Positions 51,371 through 63,480 of a stretch of DNA of 64,000 nucleotides are shown piece after piece. Origin of the DNA: Caprimulgus europaeus (taxonomy: Eukaryota; Chordata; Aves; Caprimulgiformes; Caprimulgidae); contig OU015524.1 in assembly GCA_907165065.1 (NCBI GenBank), positions 27,884,295 to 27,948,294 of the forward strand, given 5' to 3'. Both the position numbers and the translations under genes were made by a program. Numbering within the stretch: the first letter of the stretch is position 1; each line of letters starts with the position of its first letter. A model generated the notes under the pieces. The model saw only the letters and a program-made list of their open reading frames with translations, searched no databases and was not told where the DNA came from.

Positions 51371-51419
51371 GTTTGTTTTGTTTTGGGGTTTTTTTTGTTC
51401 CTTTTTTTTTTTTTTTTTT
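51371..51419. repeat. G/T-rich then T18 tract
   Basis: gtttgttttgttttggggtt passes into a long T run. It forms the downstream low-complexity border of the CpG island. Confidence 0.9.
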
Positions 51420-52240
51420 ACCTCTTGGCACTTAGAAATCCTGCTCCCCTGCAAACAGGGTCCCCTCTTCTCCTGTGAAATGCAGCCTAAAACAGTTCAT
51501 GTCTTACACCACCTTCATTGTATCCCAGCACCAACCAGCTTCAGGAAGCTTTTGGTTACAATGGGCTTCTTTGTAAGGAGGGTGTGTGCCTTTGGGGGTG
51601 ACCTCTACAAGCAGTGGTTCATTTTGGTAGGGTCGAAGACACGGTGCTGTGAGGGGGGACCCCTGTCCTGGTGTCAGCATGGAGTTTTCATAGTTTTGCT
51701 GACTTAAGCATTCTGAGTGTAACTTCAATCTTCGTTCTGTTCCCAAAGCTGCCTTTTTTTGGACCCACCTCTTGCTTGTTTGTGTCTAAGTCCATGTGTT
51801 AGGTATAGTTTTATCAAGGTGACACAGCCCCTTTTCTCCAGGCTGCCTGTGTGAATGATGGGGGTTAATGAGAGTGAATTGGATTCATTTTAACCTTGAA
51901 CTTCAAGGCATAAAAATTCCTTGTCCTTTTCTCTCCAAGCATCTTAATTTTGGTGTTTAGCCAATCATCTTGGTAAGTACCAACCATGTACGTTGTAGGG
52001 CAAATGATTCTTGTTATTTTCAGTATGCTTTAGGTGTGTGCATGTTGTATACATAAAATACGTGCTCCCACTTGCAAGGCGCCCTAGTGCACGAAGTATT
52101 TCTCCTTCTAAGACTGCATACTTTGCCACATTGACTACGGTTTTCTTACACTGTAAAATAAGTAGAGGATATGAAAGGGTTAAGTCTCTGTTCTTGCTGG
52201 ATGTGCAAATGGCCTGTATGTACATAGCTGTATTTTTTTT
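51420..52240. other. Noncoding sequence between CpG island and candidate element
   Basis: No repeat or gene is recognised. Short frames overlap on both strands without family likeness. If the CpG island is a promoter firing rightward, a first exon and donor could lie here, but none can be assigned by eye. Confidence 0.6.
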
Positions 52241-52830
52241 CTAAATAGTTTTTTTTAATAATTTAACTATGGCATTAAAAATTCAAGATCTTCTTCAATC
52301 CTGTGGTATTTTTATGGAGGAAATAATTTAATAATAAAATACTACCTTCATCACAAATTTAAGTATATTAATTTCTCTTTTAAGTGGATAGGGGAGGGAT
52401 GGGAGAGCTGGGGAGAAGGGGACGTGTATGAACTCAAGGCTGCATTTGGCTATTTCGCCAAGCACTTCCTGCCAGCACAATGGTTACCCCAGTATGCAAT
52501 TTGTGCAAAATGGGTAGATGATTTTCTTTGTATGCGTTAAGTACTAAGGCAGCTCCATGATGCCATCTAATTGCTTAATCCCCAAGGAGTTCTTCAGGCA
52601 TTTATTTAACACTAATTGCATGTGTAAACGTTCTTAATTTACAGCGTGTGAAAGTTGCAATGAATGCACACAACAGAGGATGTCAAAGTGACGCTTCATG
52701 GAAAGATGCAGTTAAGGCAGTGTTAAGTTACTTCTAAATAGGATTAATCATTTATTAAAGTTCAAAGCTCATCAGAGCACAGGAGCAAGCATATGATGAC
52801 TTGTTATTGTTCAAAAGTAACTTGTAGAAG
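52240..52830. promoter_or_regulatory. Candidate conserved noncoding element / enhancer
   Basis: A repeat-free stretch dense in developmental factor-type sites: taattg at 52568-52573 next to an OTX/PITX-type taatcc at 52576-52581; a compact group at 52613-52629 with taattg, POU-like ttgcatgt and FOX-like tgtaaac; a CRE half tgacg near 52690; and ggattaatca at 52741-52750. It lies about 1 kb right of the CpG island. Conservation cannot be measured from one sequence, so this is inferred from motif clustering and the absence of decay features. Confidence 0.35.
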
Positions 52831-52993
52831 GGAGTCGAGCCTCTAAAATTTCTATGATATAACTTAGTACTTTGCAGTAAATTATGAACTTAAAGGACTT
52901 AAAAAGCTAAACAGGGCAAACAATTCAGCACAAGGCAAAGAACTTGGTTTGGCAACCCTTGCACAAAGCCTGCTTCGGCTGTTAATTAGTGCT

Positions 52994-53082
52994 TGCATTG
53001 TATTAGAGCTGTGGCATCCCAGGCACTGTACAGAGCTGTAGTTGCAGGGGAGGAGGGTGTCCCTGCTCTAGAGCTCCTACCC
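52994..53082. repeat. Old amniote interspersed repeat fragment
   Basis: The sequence passes through gcattgtattagagctgtgg, ccaggcactgtacagagc, gggtgtccctgctctagagc and tcctac. It follows the order of a repeat widespread in turtle and archosaur DNA: 'ttgtattgcagtagcacctag…gtgctaggcactgtacaaacac…cagtccctgccccaaagagcttacaatct' (recalled). About 20 bases of the consensus middle are missing. I cannot assign a formal family with certainty; it is often linked to MIR-like elements. Confidence 0.5.
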
Positions 53083-54243
53083 AAAAGATGTGGGAAACAA
53101 ATCGGCCTTGCAGAACACAGTGCATCCATAAAGGCCTCGGGACAGGTAAGTGGCATTATTTGGAAGGGAACCTGCAACCCTGTGCCCTGTCAGCTACTTC
53201 CCACCAGTGGAGTCAAAGCTTTGATCCTCTCTGCAATCTTGAATTTCACCCTAGATATACACAGGAACACAAATAACAGCTGGCATCTGAACCAAGTCCT
53301 AAGTTCTCTCTGTGCTGGATTTCACAGGGCAAAGTAGCTCAGGAAATCATACGGTAAAGAAAATCATACTTCCTATGACACAATTATATGCTCTAGAAAC
53401 ATAGCTGCCTGCGAGCCCTACTTTGTGGTGCTTACTGCTCAGGCATACAGAAGTAGTTTTGAGTAGGGGAACAGGGAATGTTATTTTATGGTATCAACAG
53501 GAGCTGAGTTTAGGAAGCCCACGTTCAGTCAGCCTTTCCCCCCAGCTAAAACACAACCCTAAGTCACATACCTTTACCCTGTGTAAGATGTGTCAGCTTT
53601 GGGACTTTCCTGGTTCTTCATTGGATGCCGATTCTTGTACCTGCATCTTAGTACTTTTGGAGAGGTAATAATTCCCACAGGGACTAAAGTGTGATAATTC
53701 ATATGGAAAGGCAATACAGCTAGAATTTGTCAGAATAAGTGGTAAAGATGAAGGCTTGCGTGCATCTGTGAGATGCCTTGAGATCTTATTAGTTACAGGA
53801 ATAATGCTGATTGAATACTACCTGTTTAGAGATTGGGGACTTAGTGTTCATTCTCTTTATTCTGAAAATTAAATAGGTGTATTCGTGCATTCACATGCAC
53901 TTTGTGAATGTGTATAAATCTCACATGTTTTCATGCTTTCAAGTTCAGTCTTGATTATCCTTAGACCCATGAGGAATAGCATGTGATCATCTCTTCTCCA
54001 GCTGTGCAGGGCTGTAAAGGCTTTACTTTCAGACATGGCAGAAAAAGTGTCTGACTTACTGCAGACTTCCATGGTAAAGACCAGAGCTGCAAAAAAAAAA
54101 GGGCTAAGCATCCTGTCACATTGTGTCTACATCTTTCCTACATAGCAGAATCTGTAACATAAAATTCAGTGCCTTTAGCGCAGACAGAATTATATGTGTC
54201 GGAATTGGATCTGACAATATTGAGGTATGGGGAAAAGTGTAAT

Positions 54244-54269
54244 CTACAGTTCCCAGCAGGCCATGCTGA
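54244..54269 (+). promoter_or_regulatory. ZNF143/SBS-like motif
   Basis: ctacagttcccagcaggcca followed by tgctga is close to ACTACAnTTCCCAGnATGC, the ZNF143 (Staf) site, with an insertion before the atgc part. Such motifs are found at promoters and loop anchors and also in dispersed repeats. There is no CpG enrichment here, which argues against a promoter. Confidence 0.35.
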
Positions 54270-57200
54270 ACAGAGGCATGTGTTTCAAATTTAGACCCAC
54301 TTCTGTACTTAGAACTCAGCATTAAAGTGTTTTTTTCAGCCATCTTAAAGGAGGAACGTGTTAAAAGGGACAGAAGAAGAGTTAATCATATCTGAATGCC
54401 AAAACCAGAAATTAATGTGTATGTGAATTCTGGTCCAGGATTCAAGCCAGGTCTTTTGTTAGGCTAAATGGCTTCATCACCTCCATGTAAAACTATTGAA
54501 GAGAGCTGGAGGAAGTTTGTGTGATGAGGAAAACCGAACTTCTCTTGCAGCTATCTTGGGCCCTTTGTGATTAATGGAAAGAATCTATTAATTCAAGCAC
54601 ATGCTTTTGGTCTCTAGGGGAAAAAAGTAGTTGTGATTAAAAACTACCTTCTATTAATATAGTTTCATTTCCTCTGTTTTCCTCAGATGAGACTAAAAAT
54701 TGGAAGGGGTATGGATGGCCCGAACAGTTTAGTTTAAAACAAAACAGAACAACCACAAATCTCTGCTTTTCCTTTACACTGAGCTGTGCTAGGAGGCTTT
54801 GCTTCTCTTTAAAGGGTTGGTTTGTCTCCTCACCTGCTGCTTGCTTTTTGGTAGTGGGTAGCATGTACTGAGCTTGCTGTTATCTGCAGCTTCCAGAGTA
54901 AAGAGACTGCAGAGGGAGAAGCCCATGTCTCACATAGTGTACTCTTTAGTCTGTGCCAAAGAAGCCACATAGGTGTGAAATGCCAGACAAGGGTGTAAGC
55001 CCACACCTCCTGTGAGGCAGGACCTGGAAGTGGAAGTGCCTATAGCAGGGTGCAGGAGTTACCTGCAGAAGTCTGCTGCTGTGGGAGAAAACTAAAAGGC
55101 CAGGACCCTTAGATATCTTCATGCTAGGCCAGCTAGGGAAGAACAACTCTGCTCTTACCAGCAGGCAGAGTGGCACCAGGACACATTCAGGTAATGTTCA
55201 TTTGGGTGCTCTGTTTAAAGTGGTTAAGTTGTACCTGAATTCTAATGGAAATAAAATTCTCACTTTCATTTCAAAAGTTCATCCATTTGAGCTGACACAG
55301 CTGGTACAGGGCTGTCTGACTTTGCACAGCAGAGGTGTGTGCAGGCAGCATTTGTTCCTGTCTGTGGTCTGCAAAGGCACAGTGATCTGTTGGTAAGAAG
55401 TGGGGAGGTACAGTGGTGTCCCTAGAGGGAGAGGAGCTTGCTCTTCTACTGGGGTGCTGCTGAGCATGCTGGAGGGAATGATGGCGACTGGAGAGCCACA
55501 GTGCAGACCTGGCCTGCTCTGACTCAGACAGCAGTGAGGAACAAGGAGCAGACAGATCTCAGAGTAAATTGATAAGCAAGGAGGACCTGGTGGGGACTGG
55601 GCACTGCTGCTACTCACAGAGTAACTGGACTATATGTCTAACCAAGTATGAGTGCCTAAGTTCGCTCCTGTATGGACAGGGCTGTCAAAGGAAAAGCCAT
55701 GTGTAAAATCTTTCCTTTTCTGTCATGTCTGATCTATTTATTTGGAAGGGGTTGTGCTTATAGGAGTTAACTTCCTAGATTTTATTCTACTTTTCTTTTA
55801 GTTCAAAAGTTTTTCAGTCTCTTTTGGTGAGCCACCTACAAGAGAAAGCCTAGACAGACCTAGATCAAAACTAGCTGGCCCAGTGTCTCACCATAAAGTA
55901 CTGTAAAAGCGAATGTGATATGTCTTTGTACCCTCCTTAAAAACCCCTTGTGCTCCCAAGTGTGTGTTTGTGCAAAAACAAGCCTTTTGAAAACAGAAAC
56001 CTATAAAAATGAATCCTATAATTAAAATTACCAGTGTAAAAGTAAGACACCAGTAATAAGGACAAAGCCATACCTCCTCTAGGGTGTTTATAACCTGAAT
56101 GTTATGGGGAACCAAAAAGAAAGCTGACATTAGCAATATAAGCAAACTGTCTCCTGTGTCATTTAAGTGCCTTATTAAGGATTACTCTTATTGACTGGAC
56201 TGAGGTTATGCCTGAGGTAGAAAAAAAAGTATTCAAGATAAGAAGGAATATCCAAATTCATGCAATTAATGTTTTCTAAAATTTCATCATTACAGTGTTC
56301 ATGCTTATAATTACCCCACTGACACCTTTTAAATGTCCCCAGTAAAATGTGATACAAGCTTTTAAGGTTCCCTAAATGAACATCTAAATGGATCTATAAT
56401 ATAAAACCTTAAAAATAGGTGGTTTAAGAGAAGGTTTTATTTAGCATTGATTTTTACTGTTGGTGGATGAGATTCTGAAGTGGACCTAGTTCTTACTGAG
56501 ACAAATACTGTACATTTTCATGGAGTTTTGTTAAGCTAACATTTAAGCAAGTTTCATTTAAAATACCTTGGTGCCATATAGGTGTGTATGTTAAACCTGG
56601 AGGGAAGAGGGACAATGAGAAGGACAACTACAGGATTTTTCTGCTCTCCTTCCTTCCCCACTTCCCTTACCACTCCTGCTTGCCCAAGAGGAAAAAGCAT
56701 CGCATTTCAGATCCTAGGAAGTCACACTTGCCCTGTTTGTTCTCTGATATAGGCCTATAAACAGAGACATTCAGTCTGTAAACAAGTCAAGCTTACAAAG
56801 TGACTGAAAGATAACAGTCCCCCATCTAACAGTGGGAGAGGAGGGAGGGAGCAGGGGGAGGAATGATAGAGAGGCTGCAATAAAAACAGGAAGGTCTCTG
56901 TTGGTCCTCTTGAAGTTAGTGGTTAAAAACATCAAAGCGTGGTGTGTGTTTTTTTCAACCAGACTGCTGTGTCACTTTATAATTCTTCATAAAGCAACCA
57001 TCCAGCCACTAACATACTGCAACTGTTAGTGTGTGCTGTGCTTTGATTTAGAGGAACTGTATCCAGCTCCAGGCATGTTAGGTTAAGGAATGTCTTGTAG
57101 GTTTACTTGGCGTGCTGTGTGCCGTTGAAGAAACTATAACTTTTTCAGAGCTGCTAATTGCAAGCTGTTCAGGATTTTTTCCTTTCATTAAAAAAAAAAC

Positions 57201-58383
57201 CCTCACAAACAAATTGCACTCCCCTTCTGTCTCACTCCCCAAAACCAAGTAATTTTCCCAGACTTTGAAGTCTTCAGAATTTGCTACATTGAAATTTTAA
57301 GTGAAAAACAAGATGGCAATGGAAAGGAAGCAAAAACAATTATACCGTATGTATCAAAGCAAAAATGTACATAGACTCAGCTCTAAGAAACATAAATTAT
57401 TCAACAGCTGCTTCAGCAGAGACGTATTTTTTAATTTTGAAGCCAGCAGAGTGCATCAGTTCTCTTAGATGGGGGAAAGTATTTTGTTCTCTGAAAATAA
57501 GAGATTCAGAGAATTACATGGAGCTCTTGTCTGCCCTTGGAAAAGCAGCCAAATAAAGATAGGTGGGAAGAGAAGCAAAGGAGGGTGGGAGCCTTTAAAG
57601 TGGCAAGAGGAGCAGCATTGTTCTGGGAGGGGAATAGTTGAACTTTCCTGTAAACAGTGTTAGAAGTTTCTCTCCAGTGTGCTGCGCAGGCAATCCACTC
57701 TGATTTACTCTTCCTCAAAAAGCTGACCTACACTTAACAGCATTTGTTTTTTGTTTTTTTTTGCTTTAGCACAGAAAAAAGAGACCAGTAACAATTCTGT
57801 AGATGGAGAGAGCAGTCAGACCAGAGCCAGCCTTTGGCCTGTGCTAGAGCAGCCTGTTTTGGGGTTGTAGGCTAGATTTTTAGCTGTTTTCCTTCCTAGG
57901 GAATAGATGCCGTAAGATTTCCCACTCCTGTAGAGAGTAGTTGTGTAGGAGGAGTTGCTGCAGTTGGGAGGAGGAGTGGAGGCAAGTTGTCTAGGTGGGG
58001 GAGATGGTTGATGCTGGTGTGTTCCGTTACCAGATATGATAGGTAAGAATTCTTGTCTGGATGATGAATTAAATTTCCTCCAGCTGCGAATCAGGGTTTT
58101 AGACTTGATCCTTCACTACTGATCAAAGCTAGCAAGCACTCTCAGCAGGGGTGAAGCTGCAGCAGAGATTTTAAATGGAGGTCAGCAGTGCAGAGCTCAT
58201 TCAGGTAACGTTTTTTCCATGGGCTTCCATGTACAGGCAGAATTTGAACAGGCCACCAGTTGCATCCACAAATTGAAACACCTGCATACTTCTTTCCTCT
58301 GGCATAACTTAATGATACACATAGTCAAGTACTTAGATGGGTAGCTAGTGTTATTTCTGTAAGCCATTTCCAAAGGGTCTCAC

Positions 58384-58448
58384 TTTTTTGTTGTTGCTGG
58401 GTTTTTTGTGGGGTTTTTTTGTTTGTTTTGTTTTTGGTTTTTTTTTAA
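58384..58448. repeat. G/T-rich low-complexity tract
   Basis: Runs of T split by G groups (gggttttttgtggggttttt, then tgtttgttttgtttttgg). Same class as the tracts at 17.4 and 45.5-45.8 kb. Confidence 0.88.
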
Positions 58449-59950
58449 TTGTGAGCACATCTTTGATTATATTTCCAATGAAGGGAAAATTTATTCCTTG
58501 TCGTTTTTAACAGCTGAAAAAATAAACAGAAAGCAATTTAAATTTACAGCTGAACCTGTATTTCTATAAAGTGCTGATGCTTACTTCCAAAATATATGTC
58601 CATTTTTATTATCAGCTGTACGTATATTATCAGATGTTCTAAAAATGTCTGCTCCATATAATATCACTAATAGTAATAAACTATAATAATGTGAATGCAT
58701 GTTTTGCCTTTAGCACAGGATAAATGAAAAGACCTAAAAGATTATTAGGTAAAATCACTTATGAGTGGTAATATACTACAAGAATGAGCTGTAATCACTC
58801 TCTGTCTAAACTTCCATTCATATCAGCTCAAAATGAGACTTTGCTTTTAACTGATGGGATATGTGCCTGAACTGCTACACAGGCACTTAAAGGTGACGTG
58901 CACACACCCAGCCAGATAAACATATGTAAAAAAATCAGGTAAATAAGTGGATGTTAAAGAGCTTGCCTTTTTGGGAACCTTGAAAGGCTTAAGTATTAGT
59001 TCTTCAAAAAGGTGAATGTAATGGCTACTTGCTAAAGATCACAGGTTGGATATGTACCCCCAAGTGTTCCCTTAGAGTCCCTTGCAACCTTTTGCAAAAA
59101 TATCAAGATTCTTGGTTACATCTTGATTGATGTAAAATTCACTAGTAAAATAAGGAGAAGAACTTGTCATTGCTGTCCAGTGACTGGAGCTCATCATGAG
59201 ACATCATGGAAACTTCTTGAATATAAACCTAATTACTGAACACATACACATAGTTATGTTTTAAACTTACTCAAGCCACATCATTGCCCAAGGGGGCTAG
59301 TGGAAAATGAGAACTGAGGTTGCTTGCCAATTGAATGGGTTTTTTTCTACCCTGTAGAAGTTTGCTGTTGGTGTGGAAAACTCGAGTGAATACTGAAACA
59401 AAGTATTTGCAAGCATCCATCAGATAAAAGCCACAAAGTTGCTTCAAAGCATTAGTGCATCTTTTTATTTGCTTTTCGTGCACATTCATATGCATGACGT
59501 TGTGTTTGGAAGACTGTCCATGACAGAGAAATTCCAAAATACTTGCATGAATAAATATGAGCAAATGTTCATCAGATGTTCATACCACAAGTGTTCAGTT
59601 CTCCTGCCTGTTTTTGAAAGCTTTTTGTCCATTCAGAGCAGACAAAACACAAAATGAATTTGAGGATTTACTTTTTGTTAATAAATGCCCACATAACATT
59701 TGAAGGATACTTTTTTGGGACATACACATTCTAAAATATATGAATGGGATGTGGTAAGAGAAATATTATAAGTAACAAGTACATTGAATTTTGTTTAAGT
59801 TCCTTCATGAATAAAAAAACCAGCCTGTTTTCTACTCACAGTTCATACCTGTGTTGAACCACAAGTACTTGTGAATATTTAAAGTTAACTTGACTATATT
59901 GAATGCCTCAGAAATCAGTGATATTTTAGGTAGCTGGGATGAAATAATAC

Positions 59951-59990
59951 TTTTTTTTTTAAATATGGCAGCTTTTTTTTTTTTTTTTTT
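59951..59990. repeat. T10 and T18 homopolymers
   Basis: Two T runs separated by aaatatggcagc. Confidence 0.93.
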
Positions 59991-61539
59991 CTTTTTCTGA
60001 GGCAGATCAACAGCTATGAAAGTTACCTTCAGGAAGAACTATTAATTGTAAGTTCAGGTGATCCTAAACCTATAGATATGTAAATCTTACCTGTTGCATT
60101 TTATGTAGAAGTCTGGATGCCATCAAAACAATTCAAATTAACAGAGGCCTTTCTAGTGATTTGAATCTACTTTAGTTTGAGCTGCAAGTATTTTACTGAC
60201 AGAACATCGCACTTTTCTCAGTGTGTTGTATACTCGGTTCTTTGTGTCTCTTCCCATCTGAATGGATGTGTTTTGGTGCAGCTGACAAGGCTGCAGTGCT
60301 GTGAGCTGAGGCTTGCTTGCCCCCAAGCTTGGGTGGAAAACCACTGATTTCAACTAAGCTAAGGGGATGTCAGCACAAATATGCACATATCAAACTAATC
60401 CATGGAGTATATGGAAAAGGTGTGGCACATGAGTTGTTGGATAAAAGCAAGATCCCACATGTGATTAATCAGGAAAAATATTGTAGGCAAACAAAAGTTT
60501 TTGGTACTCCAATAATACTAATTTCTGTTTAGAAACCTGCATCAGCGAGCAGGCTTTCCTCTTCTTTGTTCCTCTCATATACTGAAAATAAATATGCATT
60601 TTTTTCTCTTACTACTATTTTTATGTGACTGAAATAATTAGCATGCAATAAATAAGAATATTAATAGTAGTAATAATCTCATAGGTTAGTATATAATTTT
60701 CTTGTTTGTGAACCTGAAGTTTCTGAGATGGCATTATCTGTAAGAGGGAGTGAAATAATAAAAACAGTGTCCCTACAGAAAGGTGAGCTGGTTCTCTGTG
60801 GGCATAGTGGAGAAAAGAGTGGGCTCTACAGTTTGATTTCATCTCGCTGAGAGCCTGAGGAACTGTGGGTTTTATAGGACCAGCGCTCAGCAGAACAGAC
60901 CTTTGTCTTGGTAACTCAAAATGACTAGATCATGCCTGGTAGCTGGTCCTGGAAACCTGACCCTCGTCACAGGCTGACTACATCAATTTGCAGTAGATTG
61001 ATGATGTATAGACTATGGGTGCCCCAGGGGAGGCCCAAGAAAGGCCTGAGAAACATTGTATTGTTAATCCATACCCCTCATTAGCTTCTGCTGTGCTGGA
61101 TTTCAAGTAGCTGGCAGGGCTAGAGGAGTCGGAGGGAGAATGTGGTGTTGTCTGGCATTGTTATTGTTAGTTGCCTTTTGAAGGAAAGAATGTTTTAACA
61201 TACCTTTTCTCCAAAGTTTAATACATCAAAACTGGCAGGATTCTTTATTTTCCTCTCTATCCCTCTTGTCAAGTGCTTGGAATTCCTAGATTTTATTTGT
61301 ATATTGATTTAGCACTCTCCCCTCAACAGCCCAAGCTTTATCTCTTCCCGATAACAGTCTCTCTCTATCCTTTTCCAAGTAGTGGCAGGCATATTATATA
61401 CGTTGTAATCAATTTACATTTCACTACCATTCATCAGCCCTTGCACTGCTGATGGAGACTGTAGCCCTGCCTTCACTGTTTCTTTATGTACTTCAAGATG
61501 TGTTGCTTAACCATTTCTTCTCAGTGCAGTGCAAGGTTT

Positions 61540-62170
61540 TGATTTGAAGGAGGCTGTAGTTTTAAACGTGGTTTCCATCAAACAGTAACATCTTTGTCAA
61601 ACTTCAACAGAATTAACCTTAACTGCTAAGGAAGTTTTGACTGCCGTCATAAAAATGTTTGATTAGTGTTAATAATTTATTAAATTGGTTTGTCCTGACA
61701 CTGCCAACATGCTGGAAATCTCTCAACCATTAAAACATTAACAGAGACTGTAATACAATGCTCCTTCTGTTCCACGTTTTATTTCAAGACCACATTCTTA
61801 TGAGCCTGGTTCTGTGGTGTTCCAATATGCTCTCATTAGGATTCCATTAAAAGATGAAATATGACAGATATTAAAAAGCGTGGGAATATGGAATAGAGTG
61901 TGGTTGGTGTAGTTTTGTGGGCAACTCTGCTGCGATTAAATTTTTGCAAAGCAAACCTGTTTTTGCAATATGGGGAAATAAAATTACTAGGCGAGTATTT
62001 AAGTGAAACAGATCCCATGTGTTTGATAGCTTATGTATTTTAGGAGGTTGAATGAAGCATATTTAGAATTTCTACTAAGATGTGAAAGCTGATATTTGGC
62101 CTGCTTGTGCTGAAGCACAATTATGTAAGAAACAAAGTGCTATTTGAAAAAAGTATTAACACCTTGAGAA
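61540..62170. promoter_or_regulatory. Candidate conserved noncoding element
   Basis: About 630 bp with no simple repeat or transposon signature. It includes a tgattagtgttaataattta group near 61660-61680, an NFI-type half site ctgccaac near 61701, and a C/EBP-like ttgcaat near 61960. Homopolymers, frequent in the rest of the window, are absent here, which suggests constraint. This is inference from texture only. Confidence 0.3.
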
Positions 62171-62999
62171 TAGATTGATCAAATTTTTATTTGATCATTT
62201 ACATCTGCACTTGAGTTGCTGGTGGTAGGAGCTCCTCCTATGTTCTGCCAGAAACACCTGTTTTGACTCATGCAGGCTCAGGAATTGTGTGTAAAGTATT
62301 CCATATGAAAGGACATTTAAACAATAACAAGAGTTTGGTTTATTTCCCAACTGAATTGCAGATAATTGAAATGGATGCTCAGTTTATCCTTTGCAAGTTG
62401 CTGTTAATATCAGTAAAATTAAGTAAGCAATTGCTTATTTTTTTTCCTCTATTTAATACTCATATATGAACTCCAACATAGTCTCAAATGTGTACACTGA
62501 GGTTGCAGGTTGTATCAGTGAAGCACAGAGTTGTTTGACAAGTGAAAGCAAAACTTTCATTTTTTCCATCCTGGTCATGCATATATATTGAGAATAGTTT
62601 CAGTACCCACCTTTGAAATTTAATCCAAGGCTTTTGAACTTTGGGAGTGAACTATTCTGTAATTCTTCATAATATCTGGACTGATCCTCTCTCAGCTCTT
62701 GTGTTTTTGATATATATGATTTCTGAAAATATATGATGGGTGCATTAGTGAAAGGTCTATTTTATTGTACAAAGGTAAGTAATCTAAGCTACTCATACCT
62801 GTATGTCCTAAATTCCACATGTTTTCAAACTGAGAACAAATCCTTTAGGCAAGATTTCCTTAGTTTCTGTATTTTATCGTTCCCAGTTTCTCAACTGCAT
62901 GGAGTACAAATCTGAAAGGGTTGACCTTAAGTCAGAGAACTGATTTACATTGAGGTCAATGACAGTACAACTTGGCTCTTCTTCCATTTAGTTTCCACA

Positions 63000-63480
63000 G
63001 GTTTCTCCTTTCTGTTATGTGCAGGGCAACTTTATGTAAATAATTACCATAGGTCAGCCTTTTTGCAGCTCTCAACTTCAGAACATCATTCTTAATAAAC
63101 TAACAACACTGCAAATGCTAATTTGTTTTAGTATGTACTATGTCTCGTAAGATCTTGTCAGGAACTGTGTAGCAACAGTACATTAATATGTAGAAAATAA
63201 TCGTTTCAACGTCAGAAAGTAATAATCCATAAGGCCGATAAATTCCCAGGTTATGTCAAATACCCAAGTGTTTGGGGAACAGACTGAGTGTAAACATGAA
63301 AATTGTGGCTCTGAAACTGCCTGGAATAGTGTTACTTGCTTTTTTATGCTGTTGTTTGCCTTTGTAACTGTTTCCTAATTACTTGCTGTGTTAATAATTA
63401 AAATTGTTGAACATTCTGGAACCTCAAAACAGTTCTACCTTTATTAATTACAACAGGAGGATAAGCAGAGCAAGTGACTA
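63000..63480. promoter_or_regulatory. Candidate conserved noncoding element
   Basis: A repeat-free stretch with homeodomain cores taatta at 63376-63381 and 63395-63400 and a POU-like tgcaaatgctaatttg across 63110-63125. No frame or transposon is evident. Same limits as the element at 61.5 kb. Confidence 0.27.

Noticed and set aside
51125-51478. 117-codon plus-strand frame starting in the CpG island
   Set aside because: It ends in a poly-Phe artefact of the T tract and has no known homologue that I recognise.
56895-56930. tcctcttgaagttagtgg resembling the centre of a hairpin-type old repeat
   Set aside because: The match is under 20 bases with no supporting flanks.
59291-59310. aagggggctag resembling a CTCF core
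   Set aside because: Only the G-rich core matches; the upstream ccasy part and the downstream rs positions do not.
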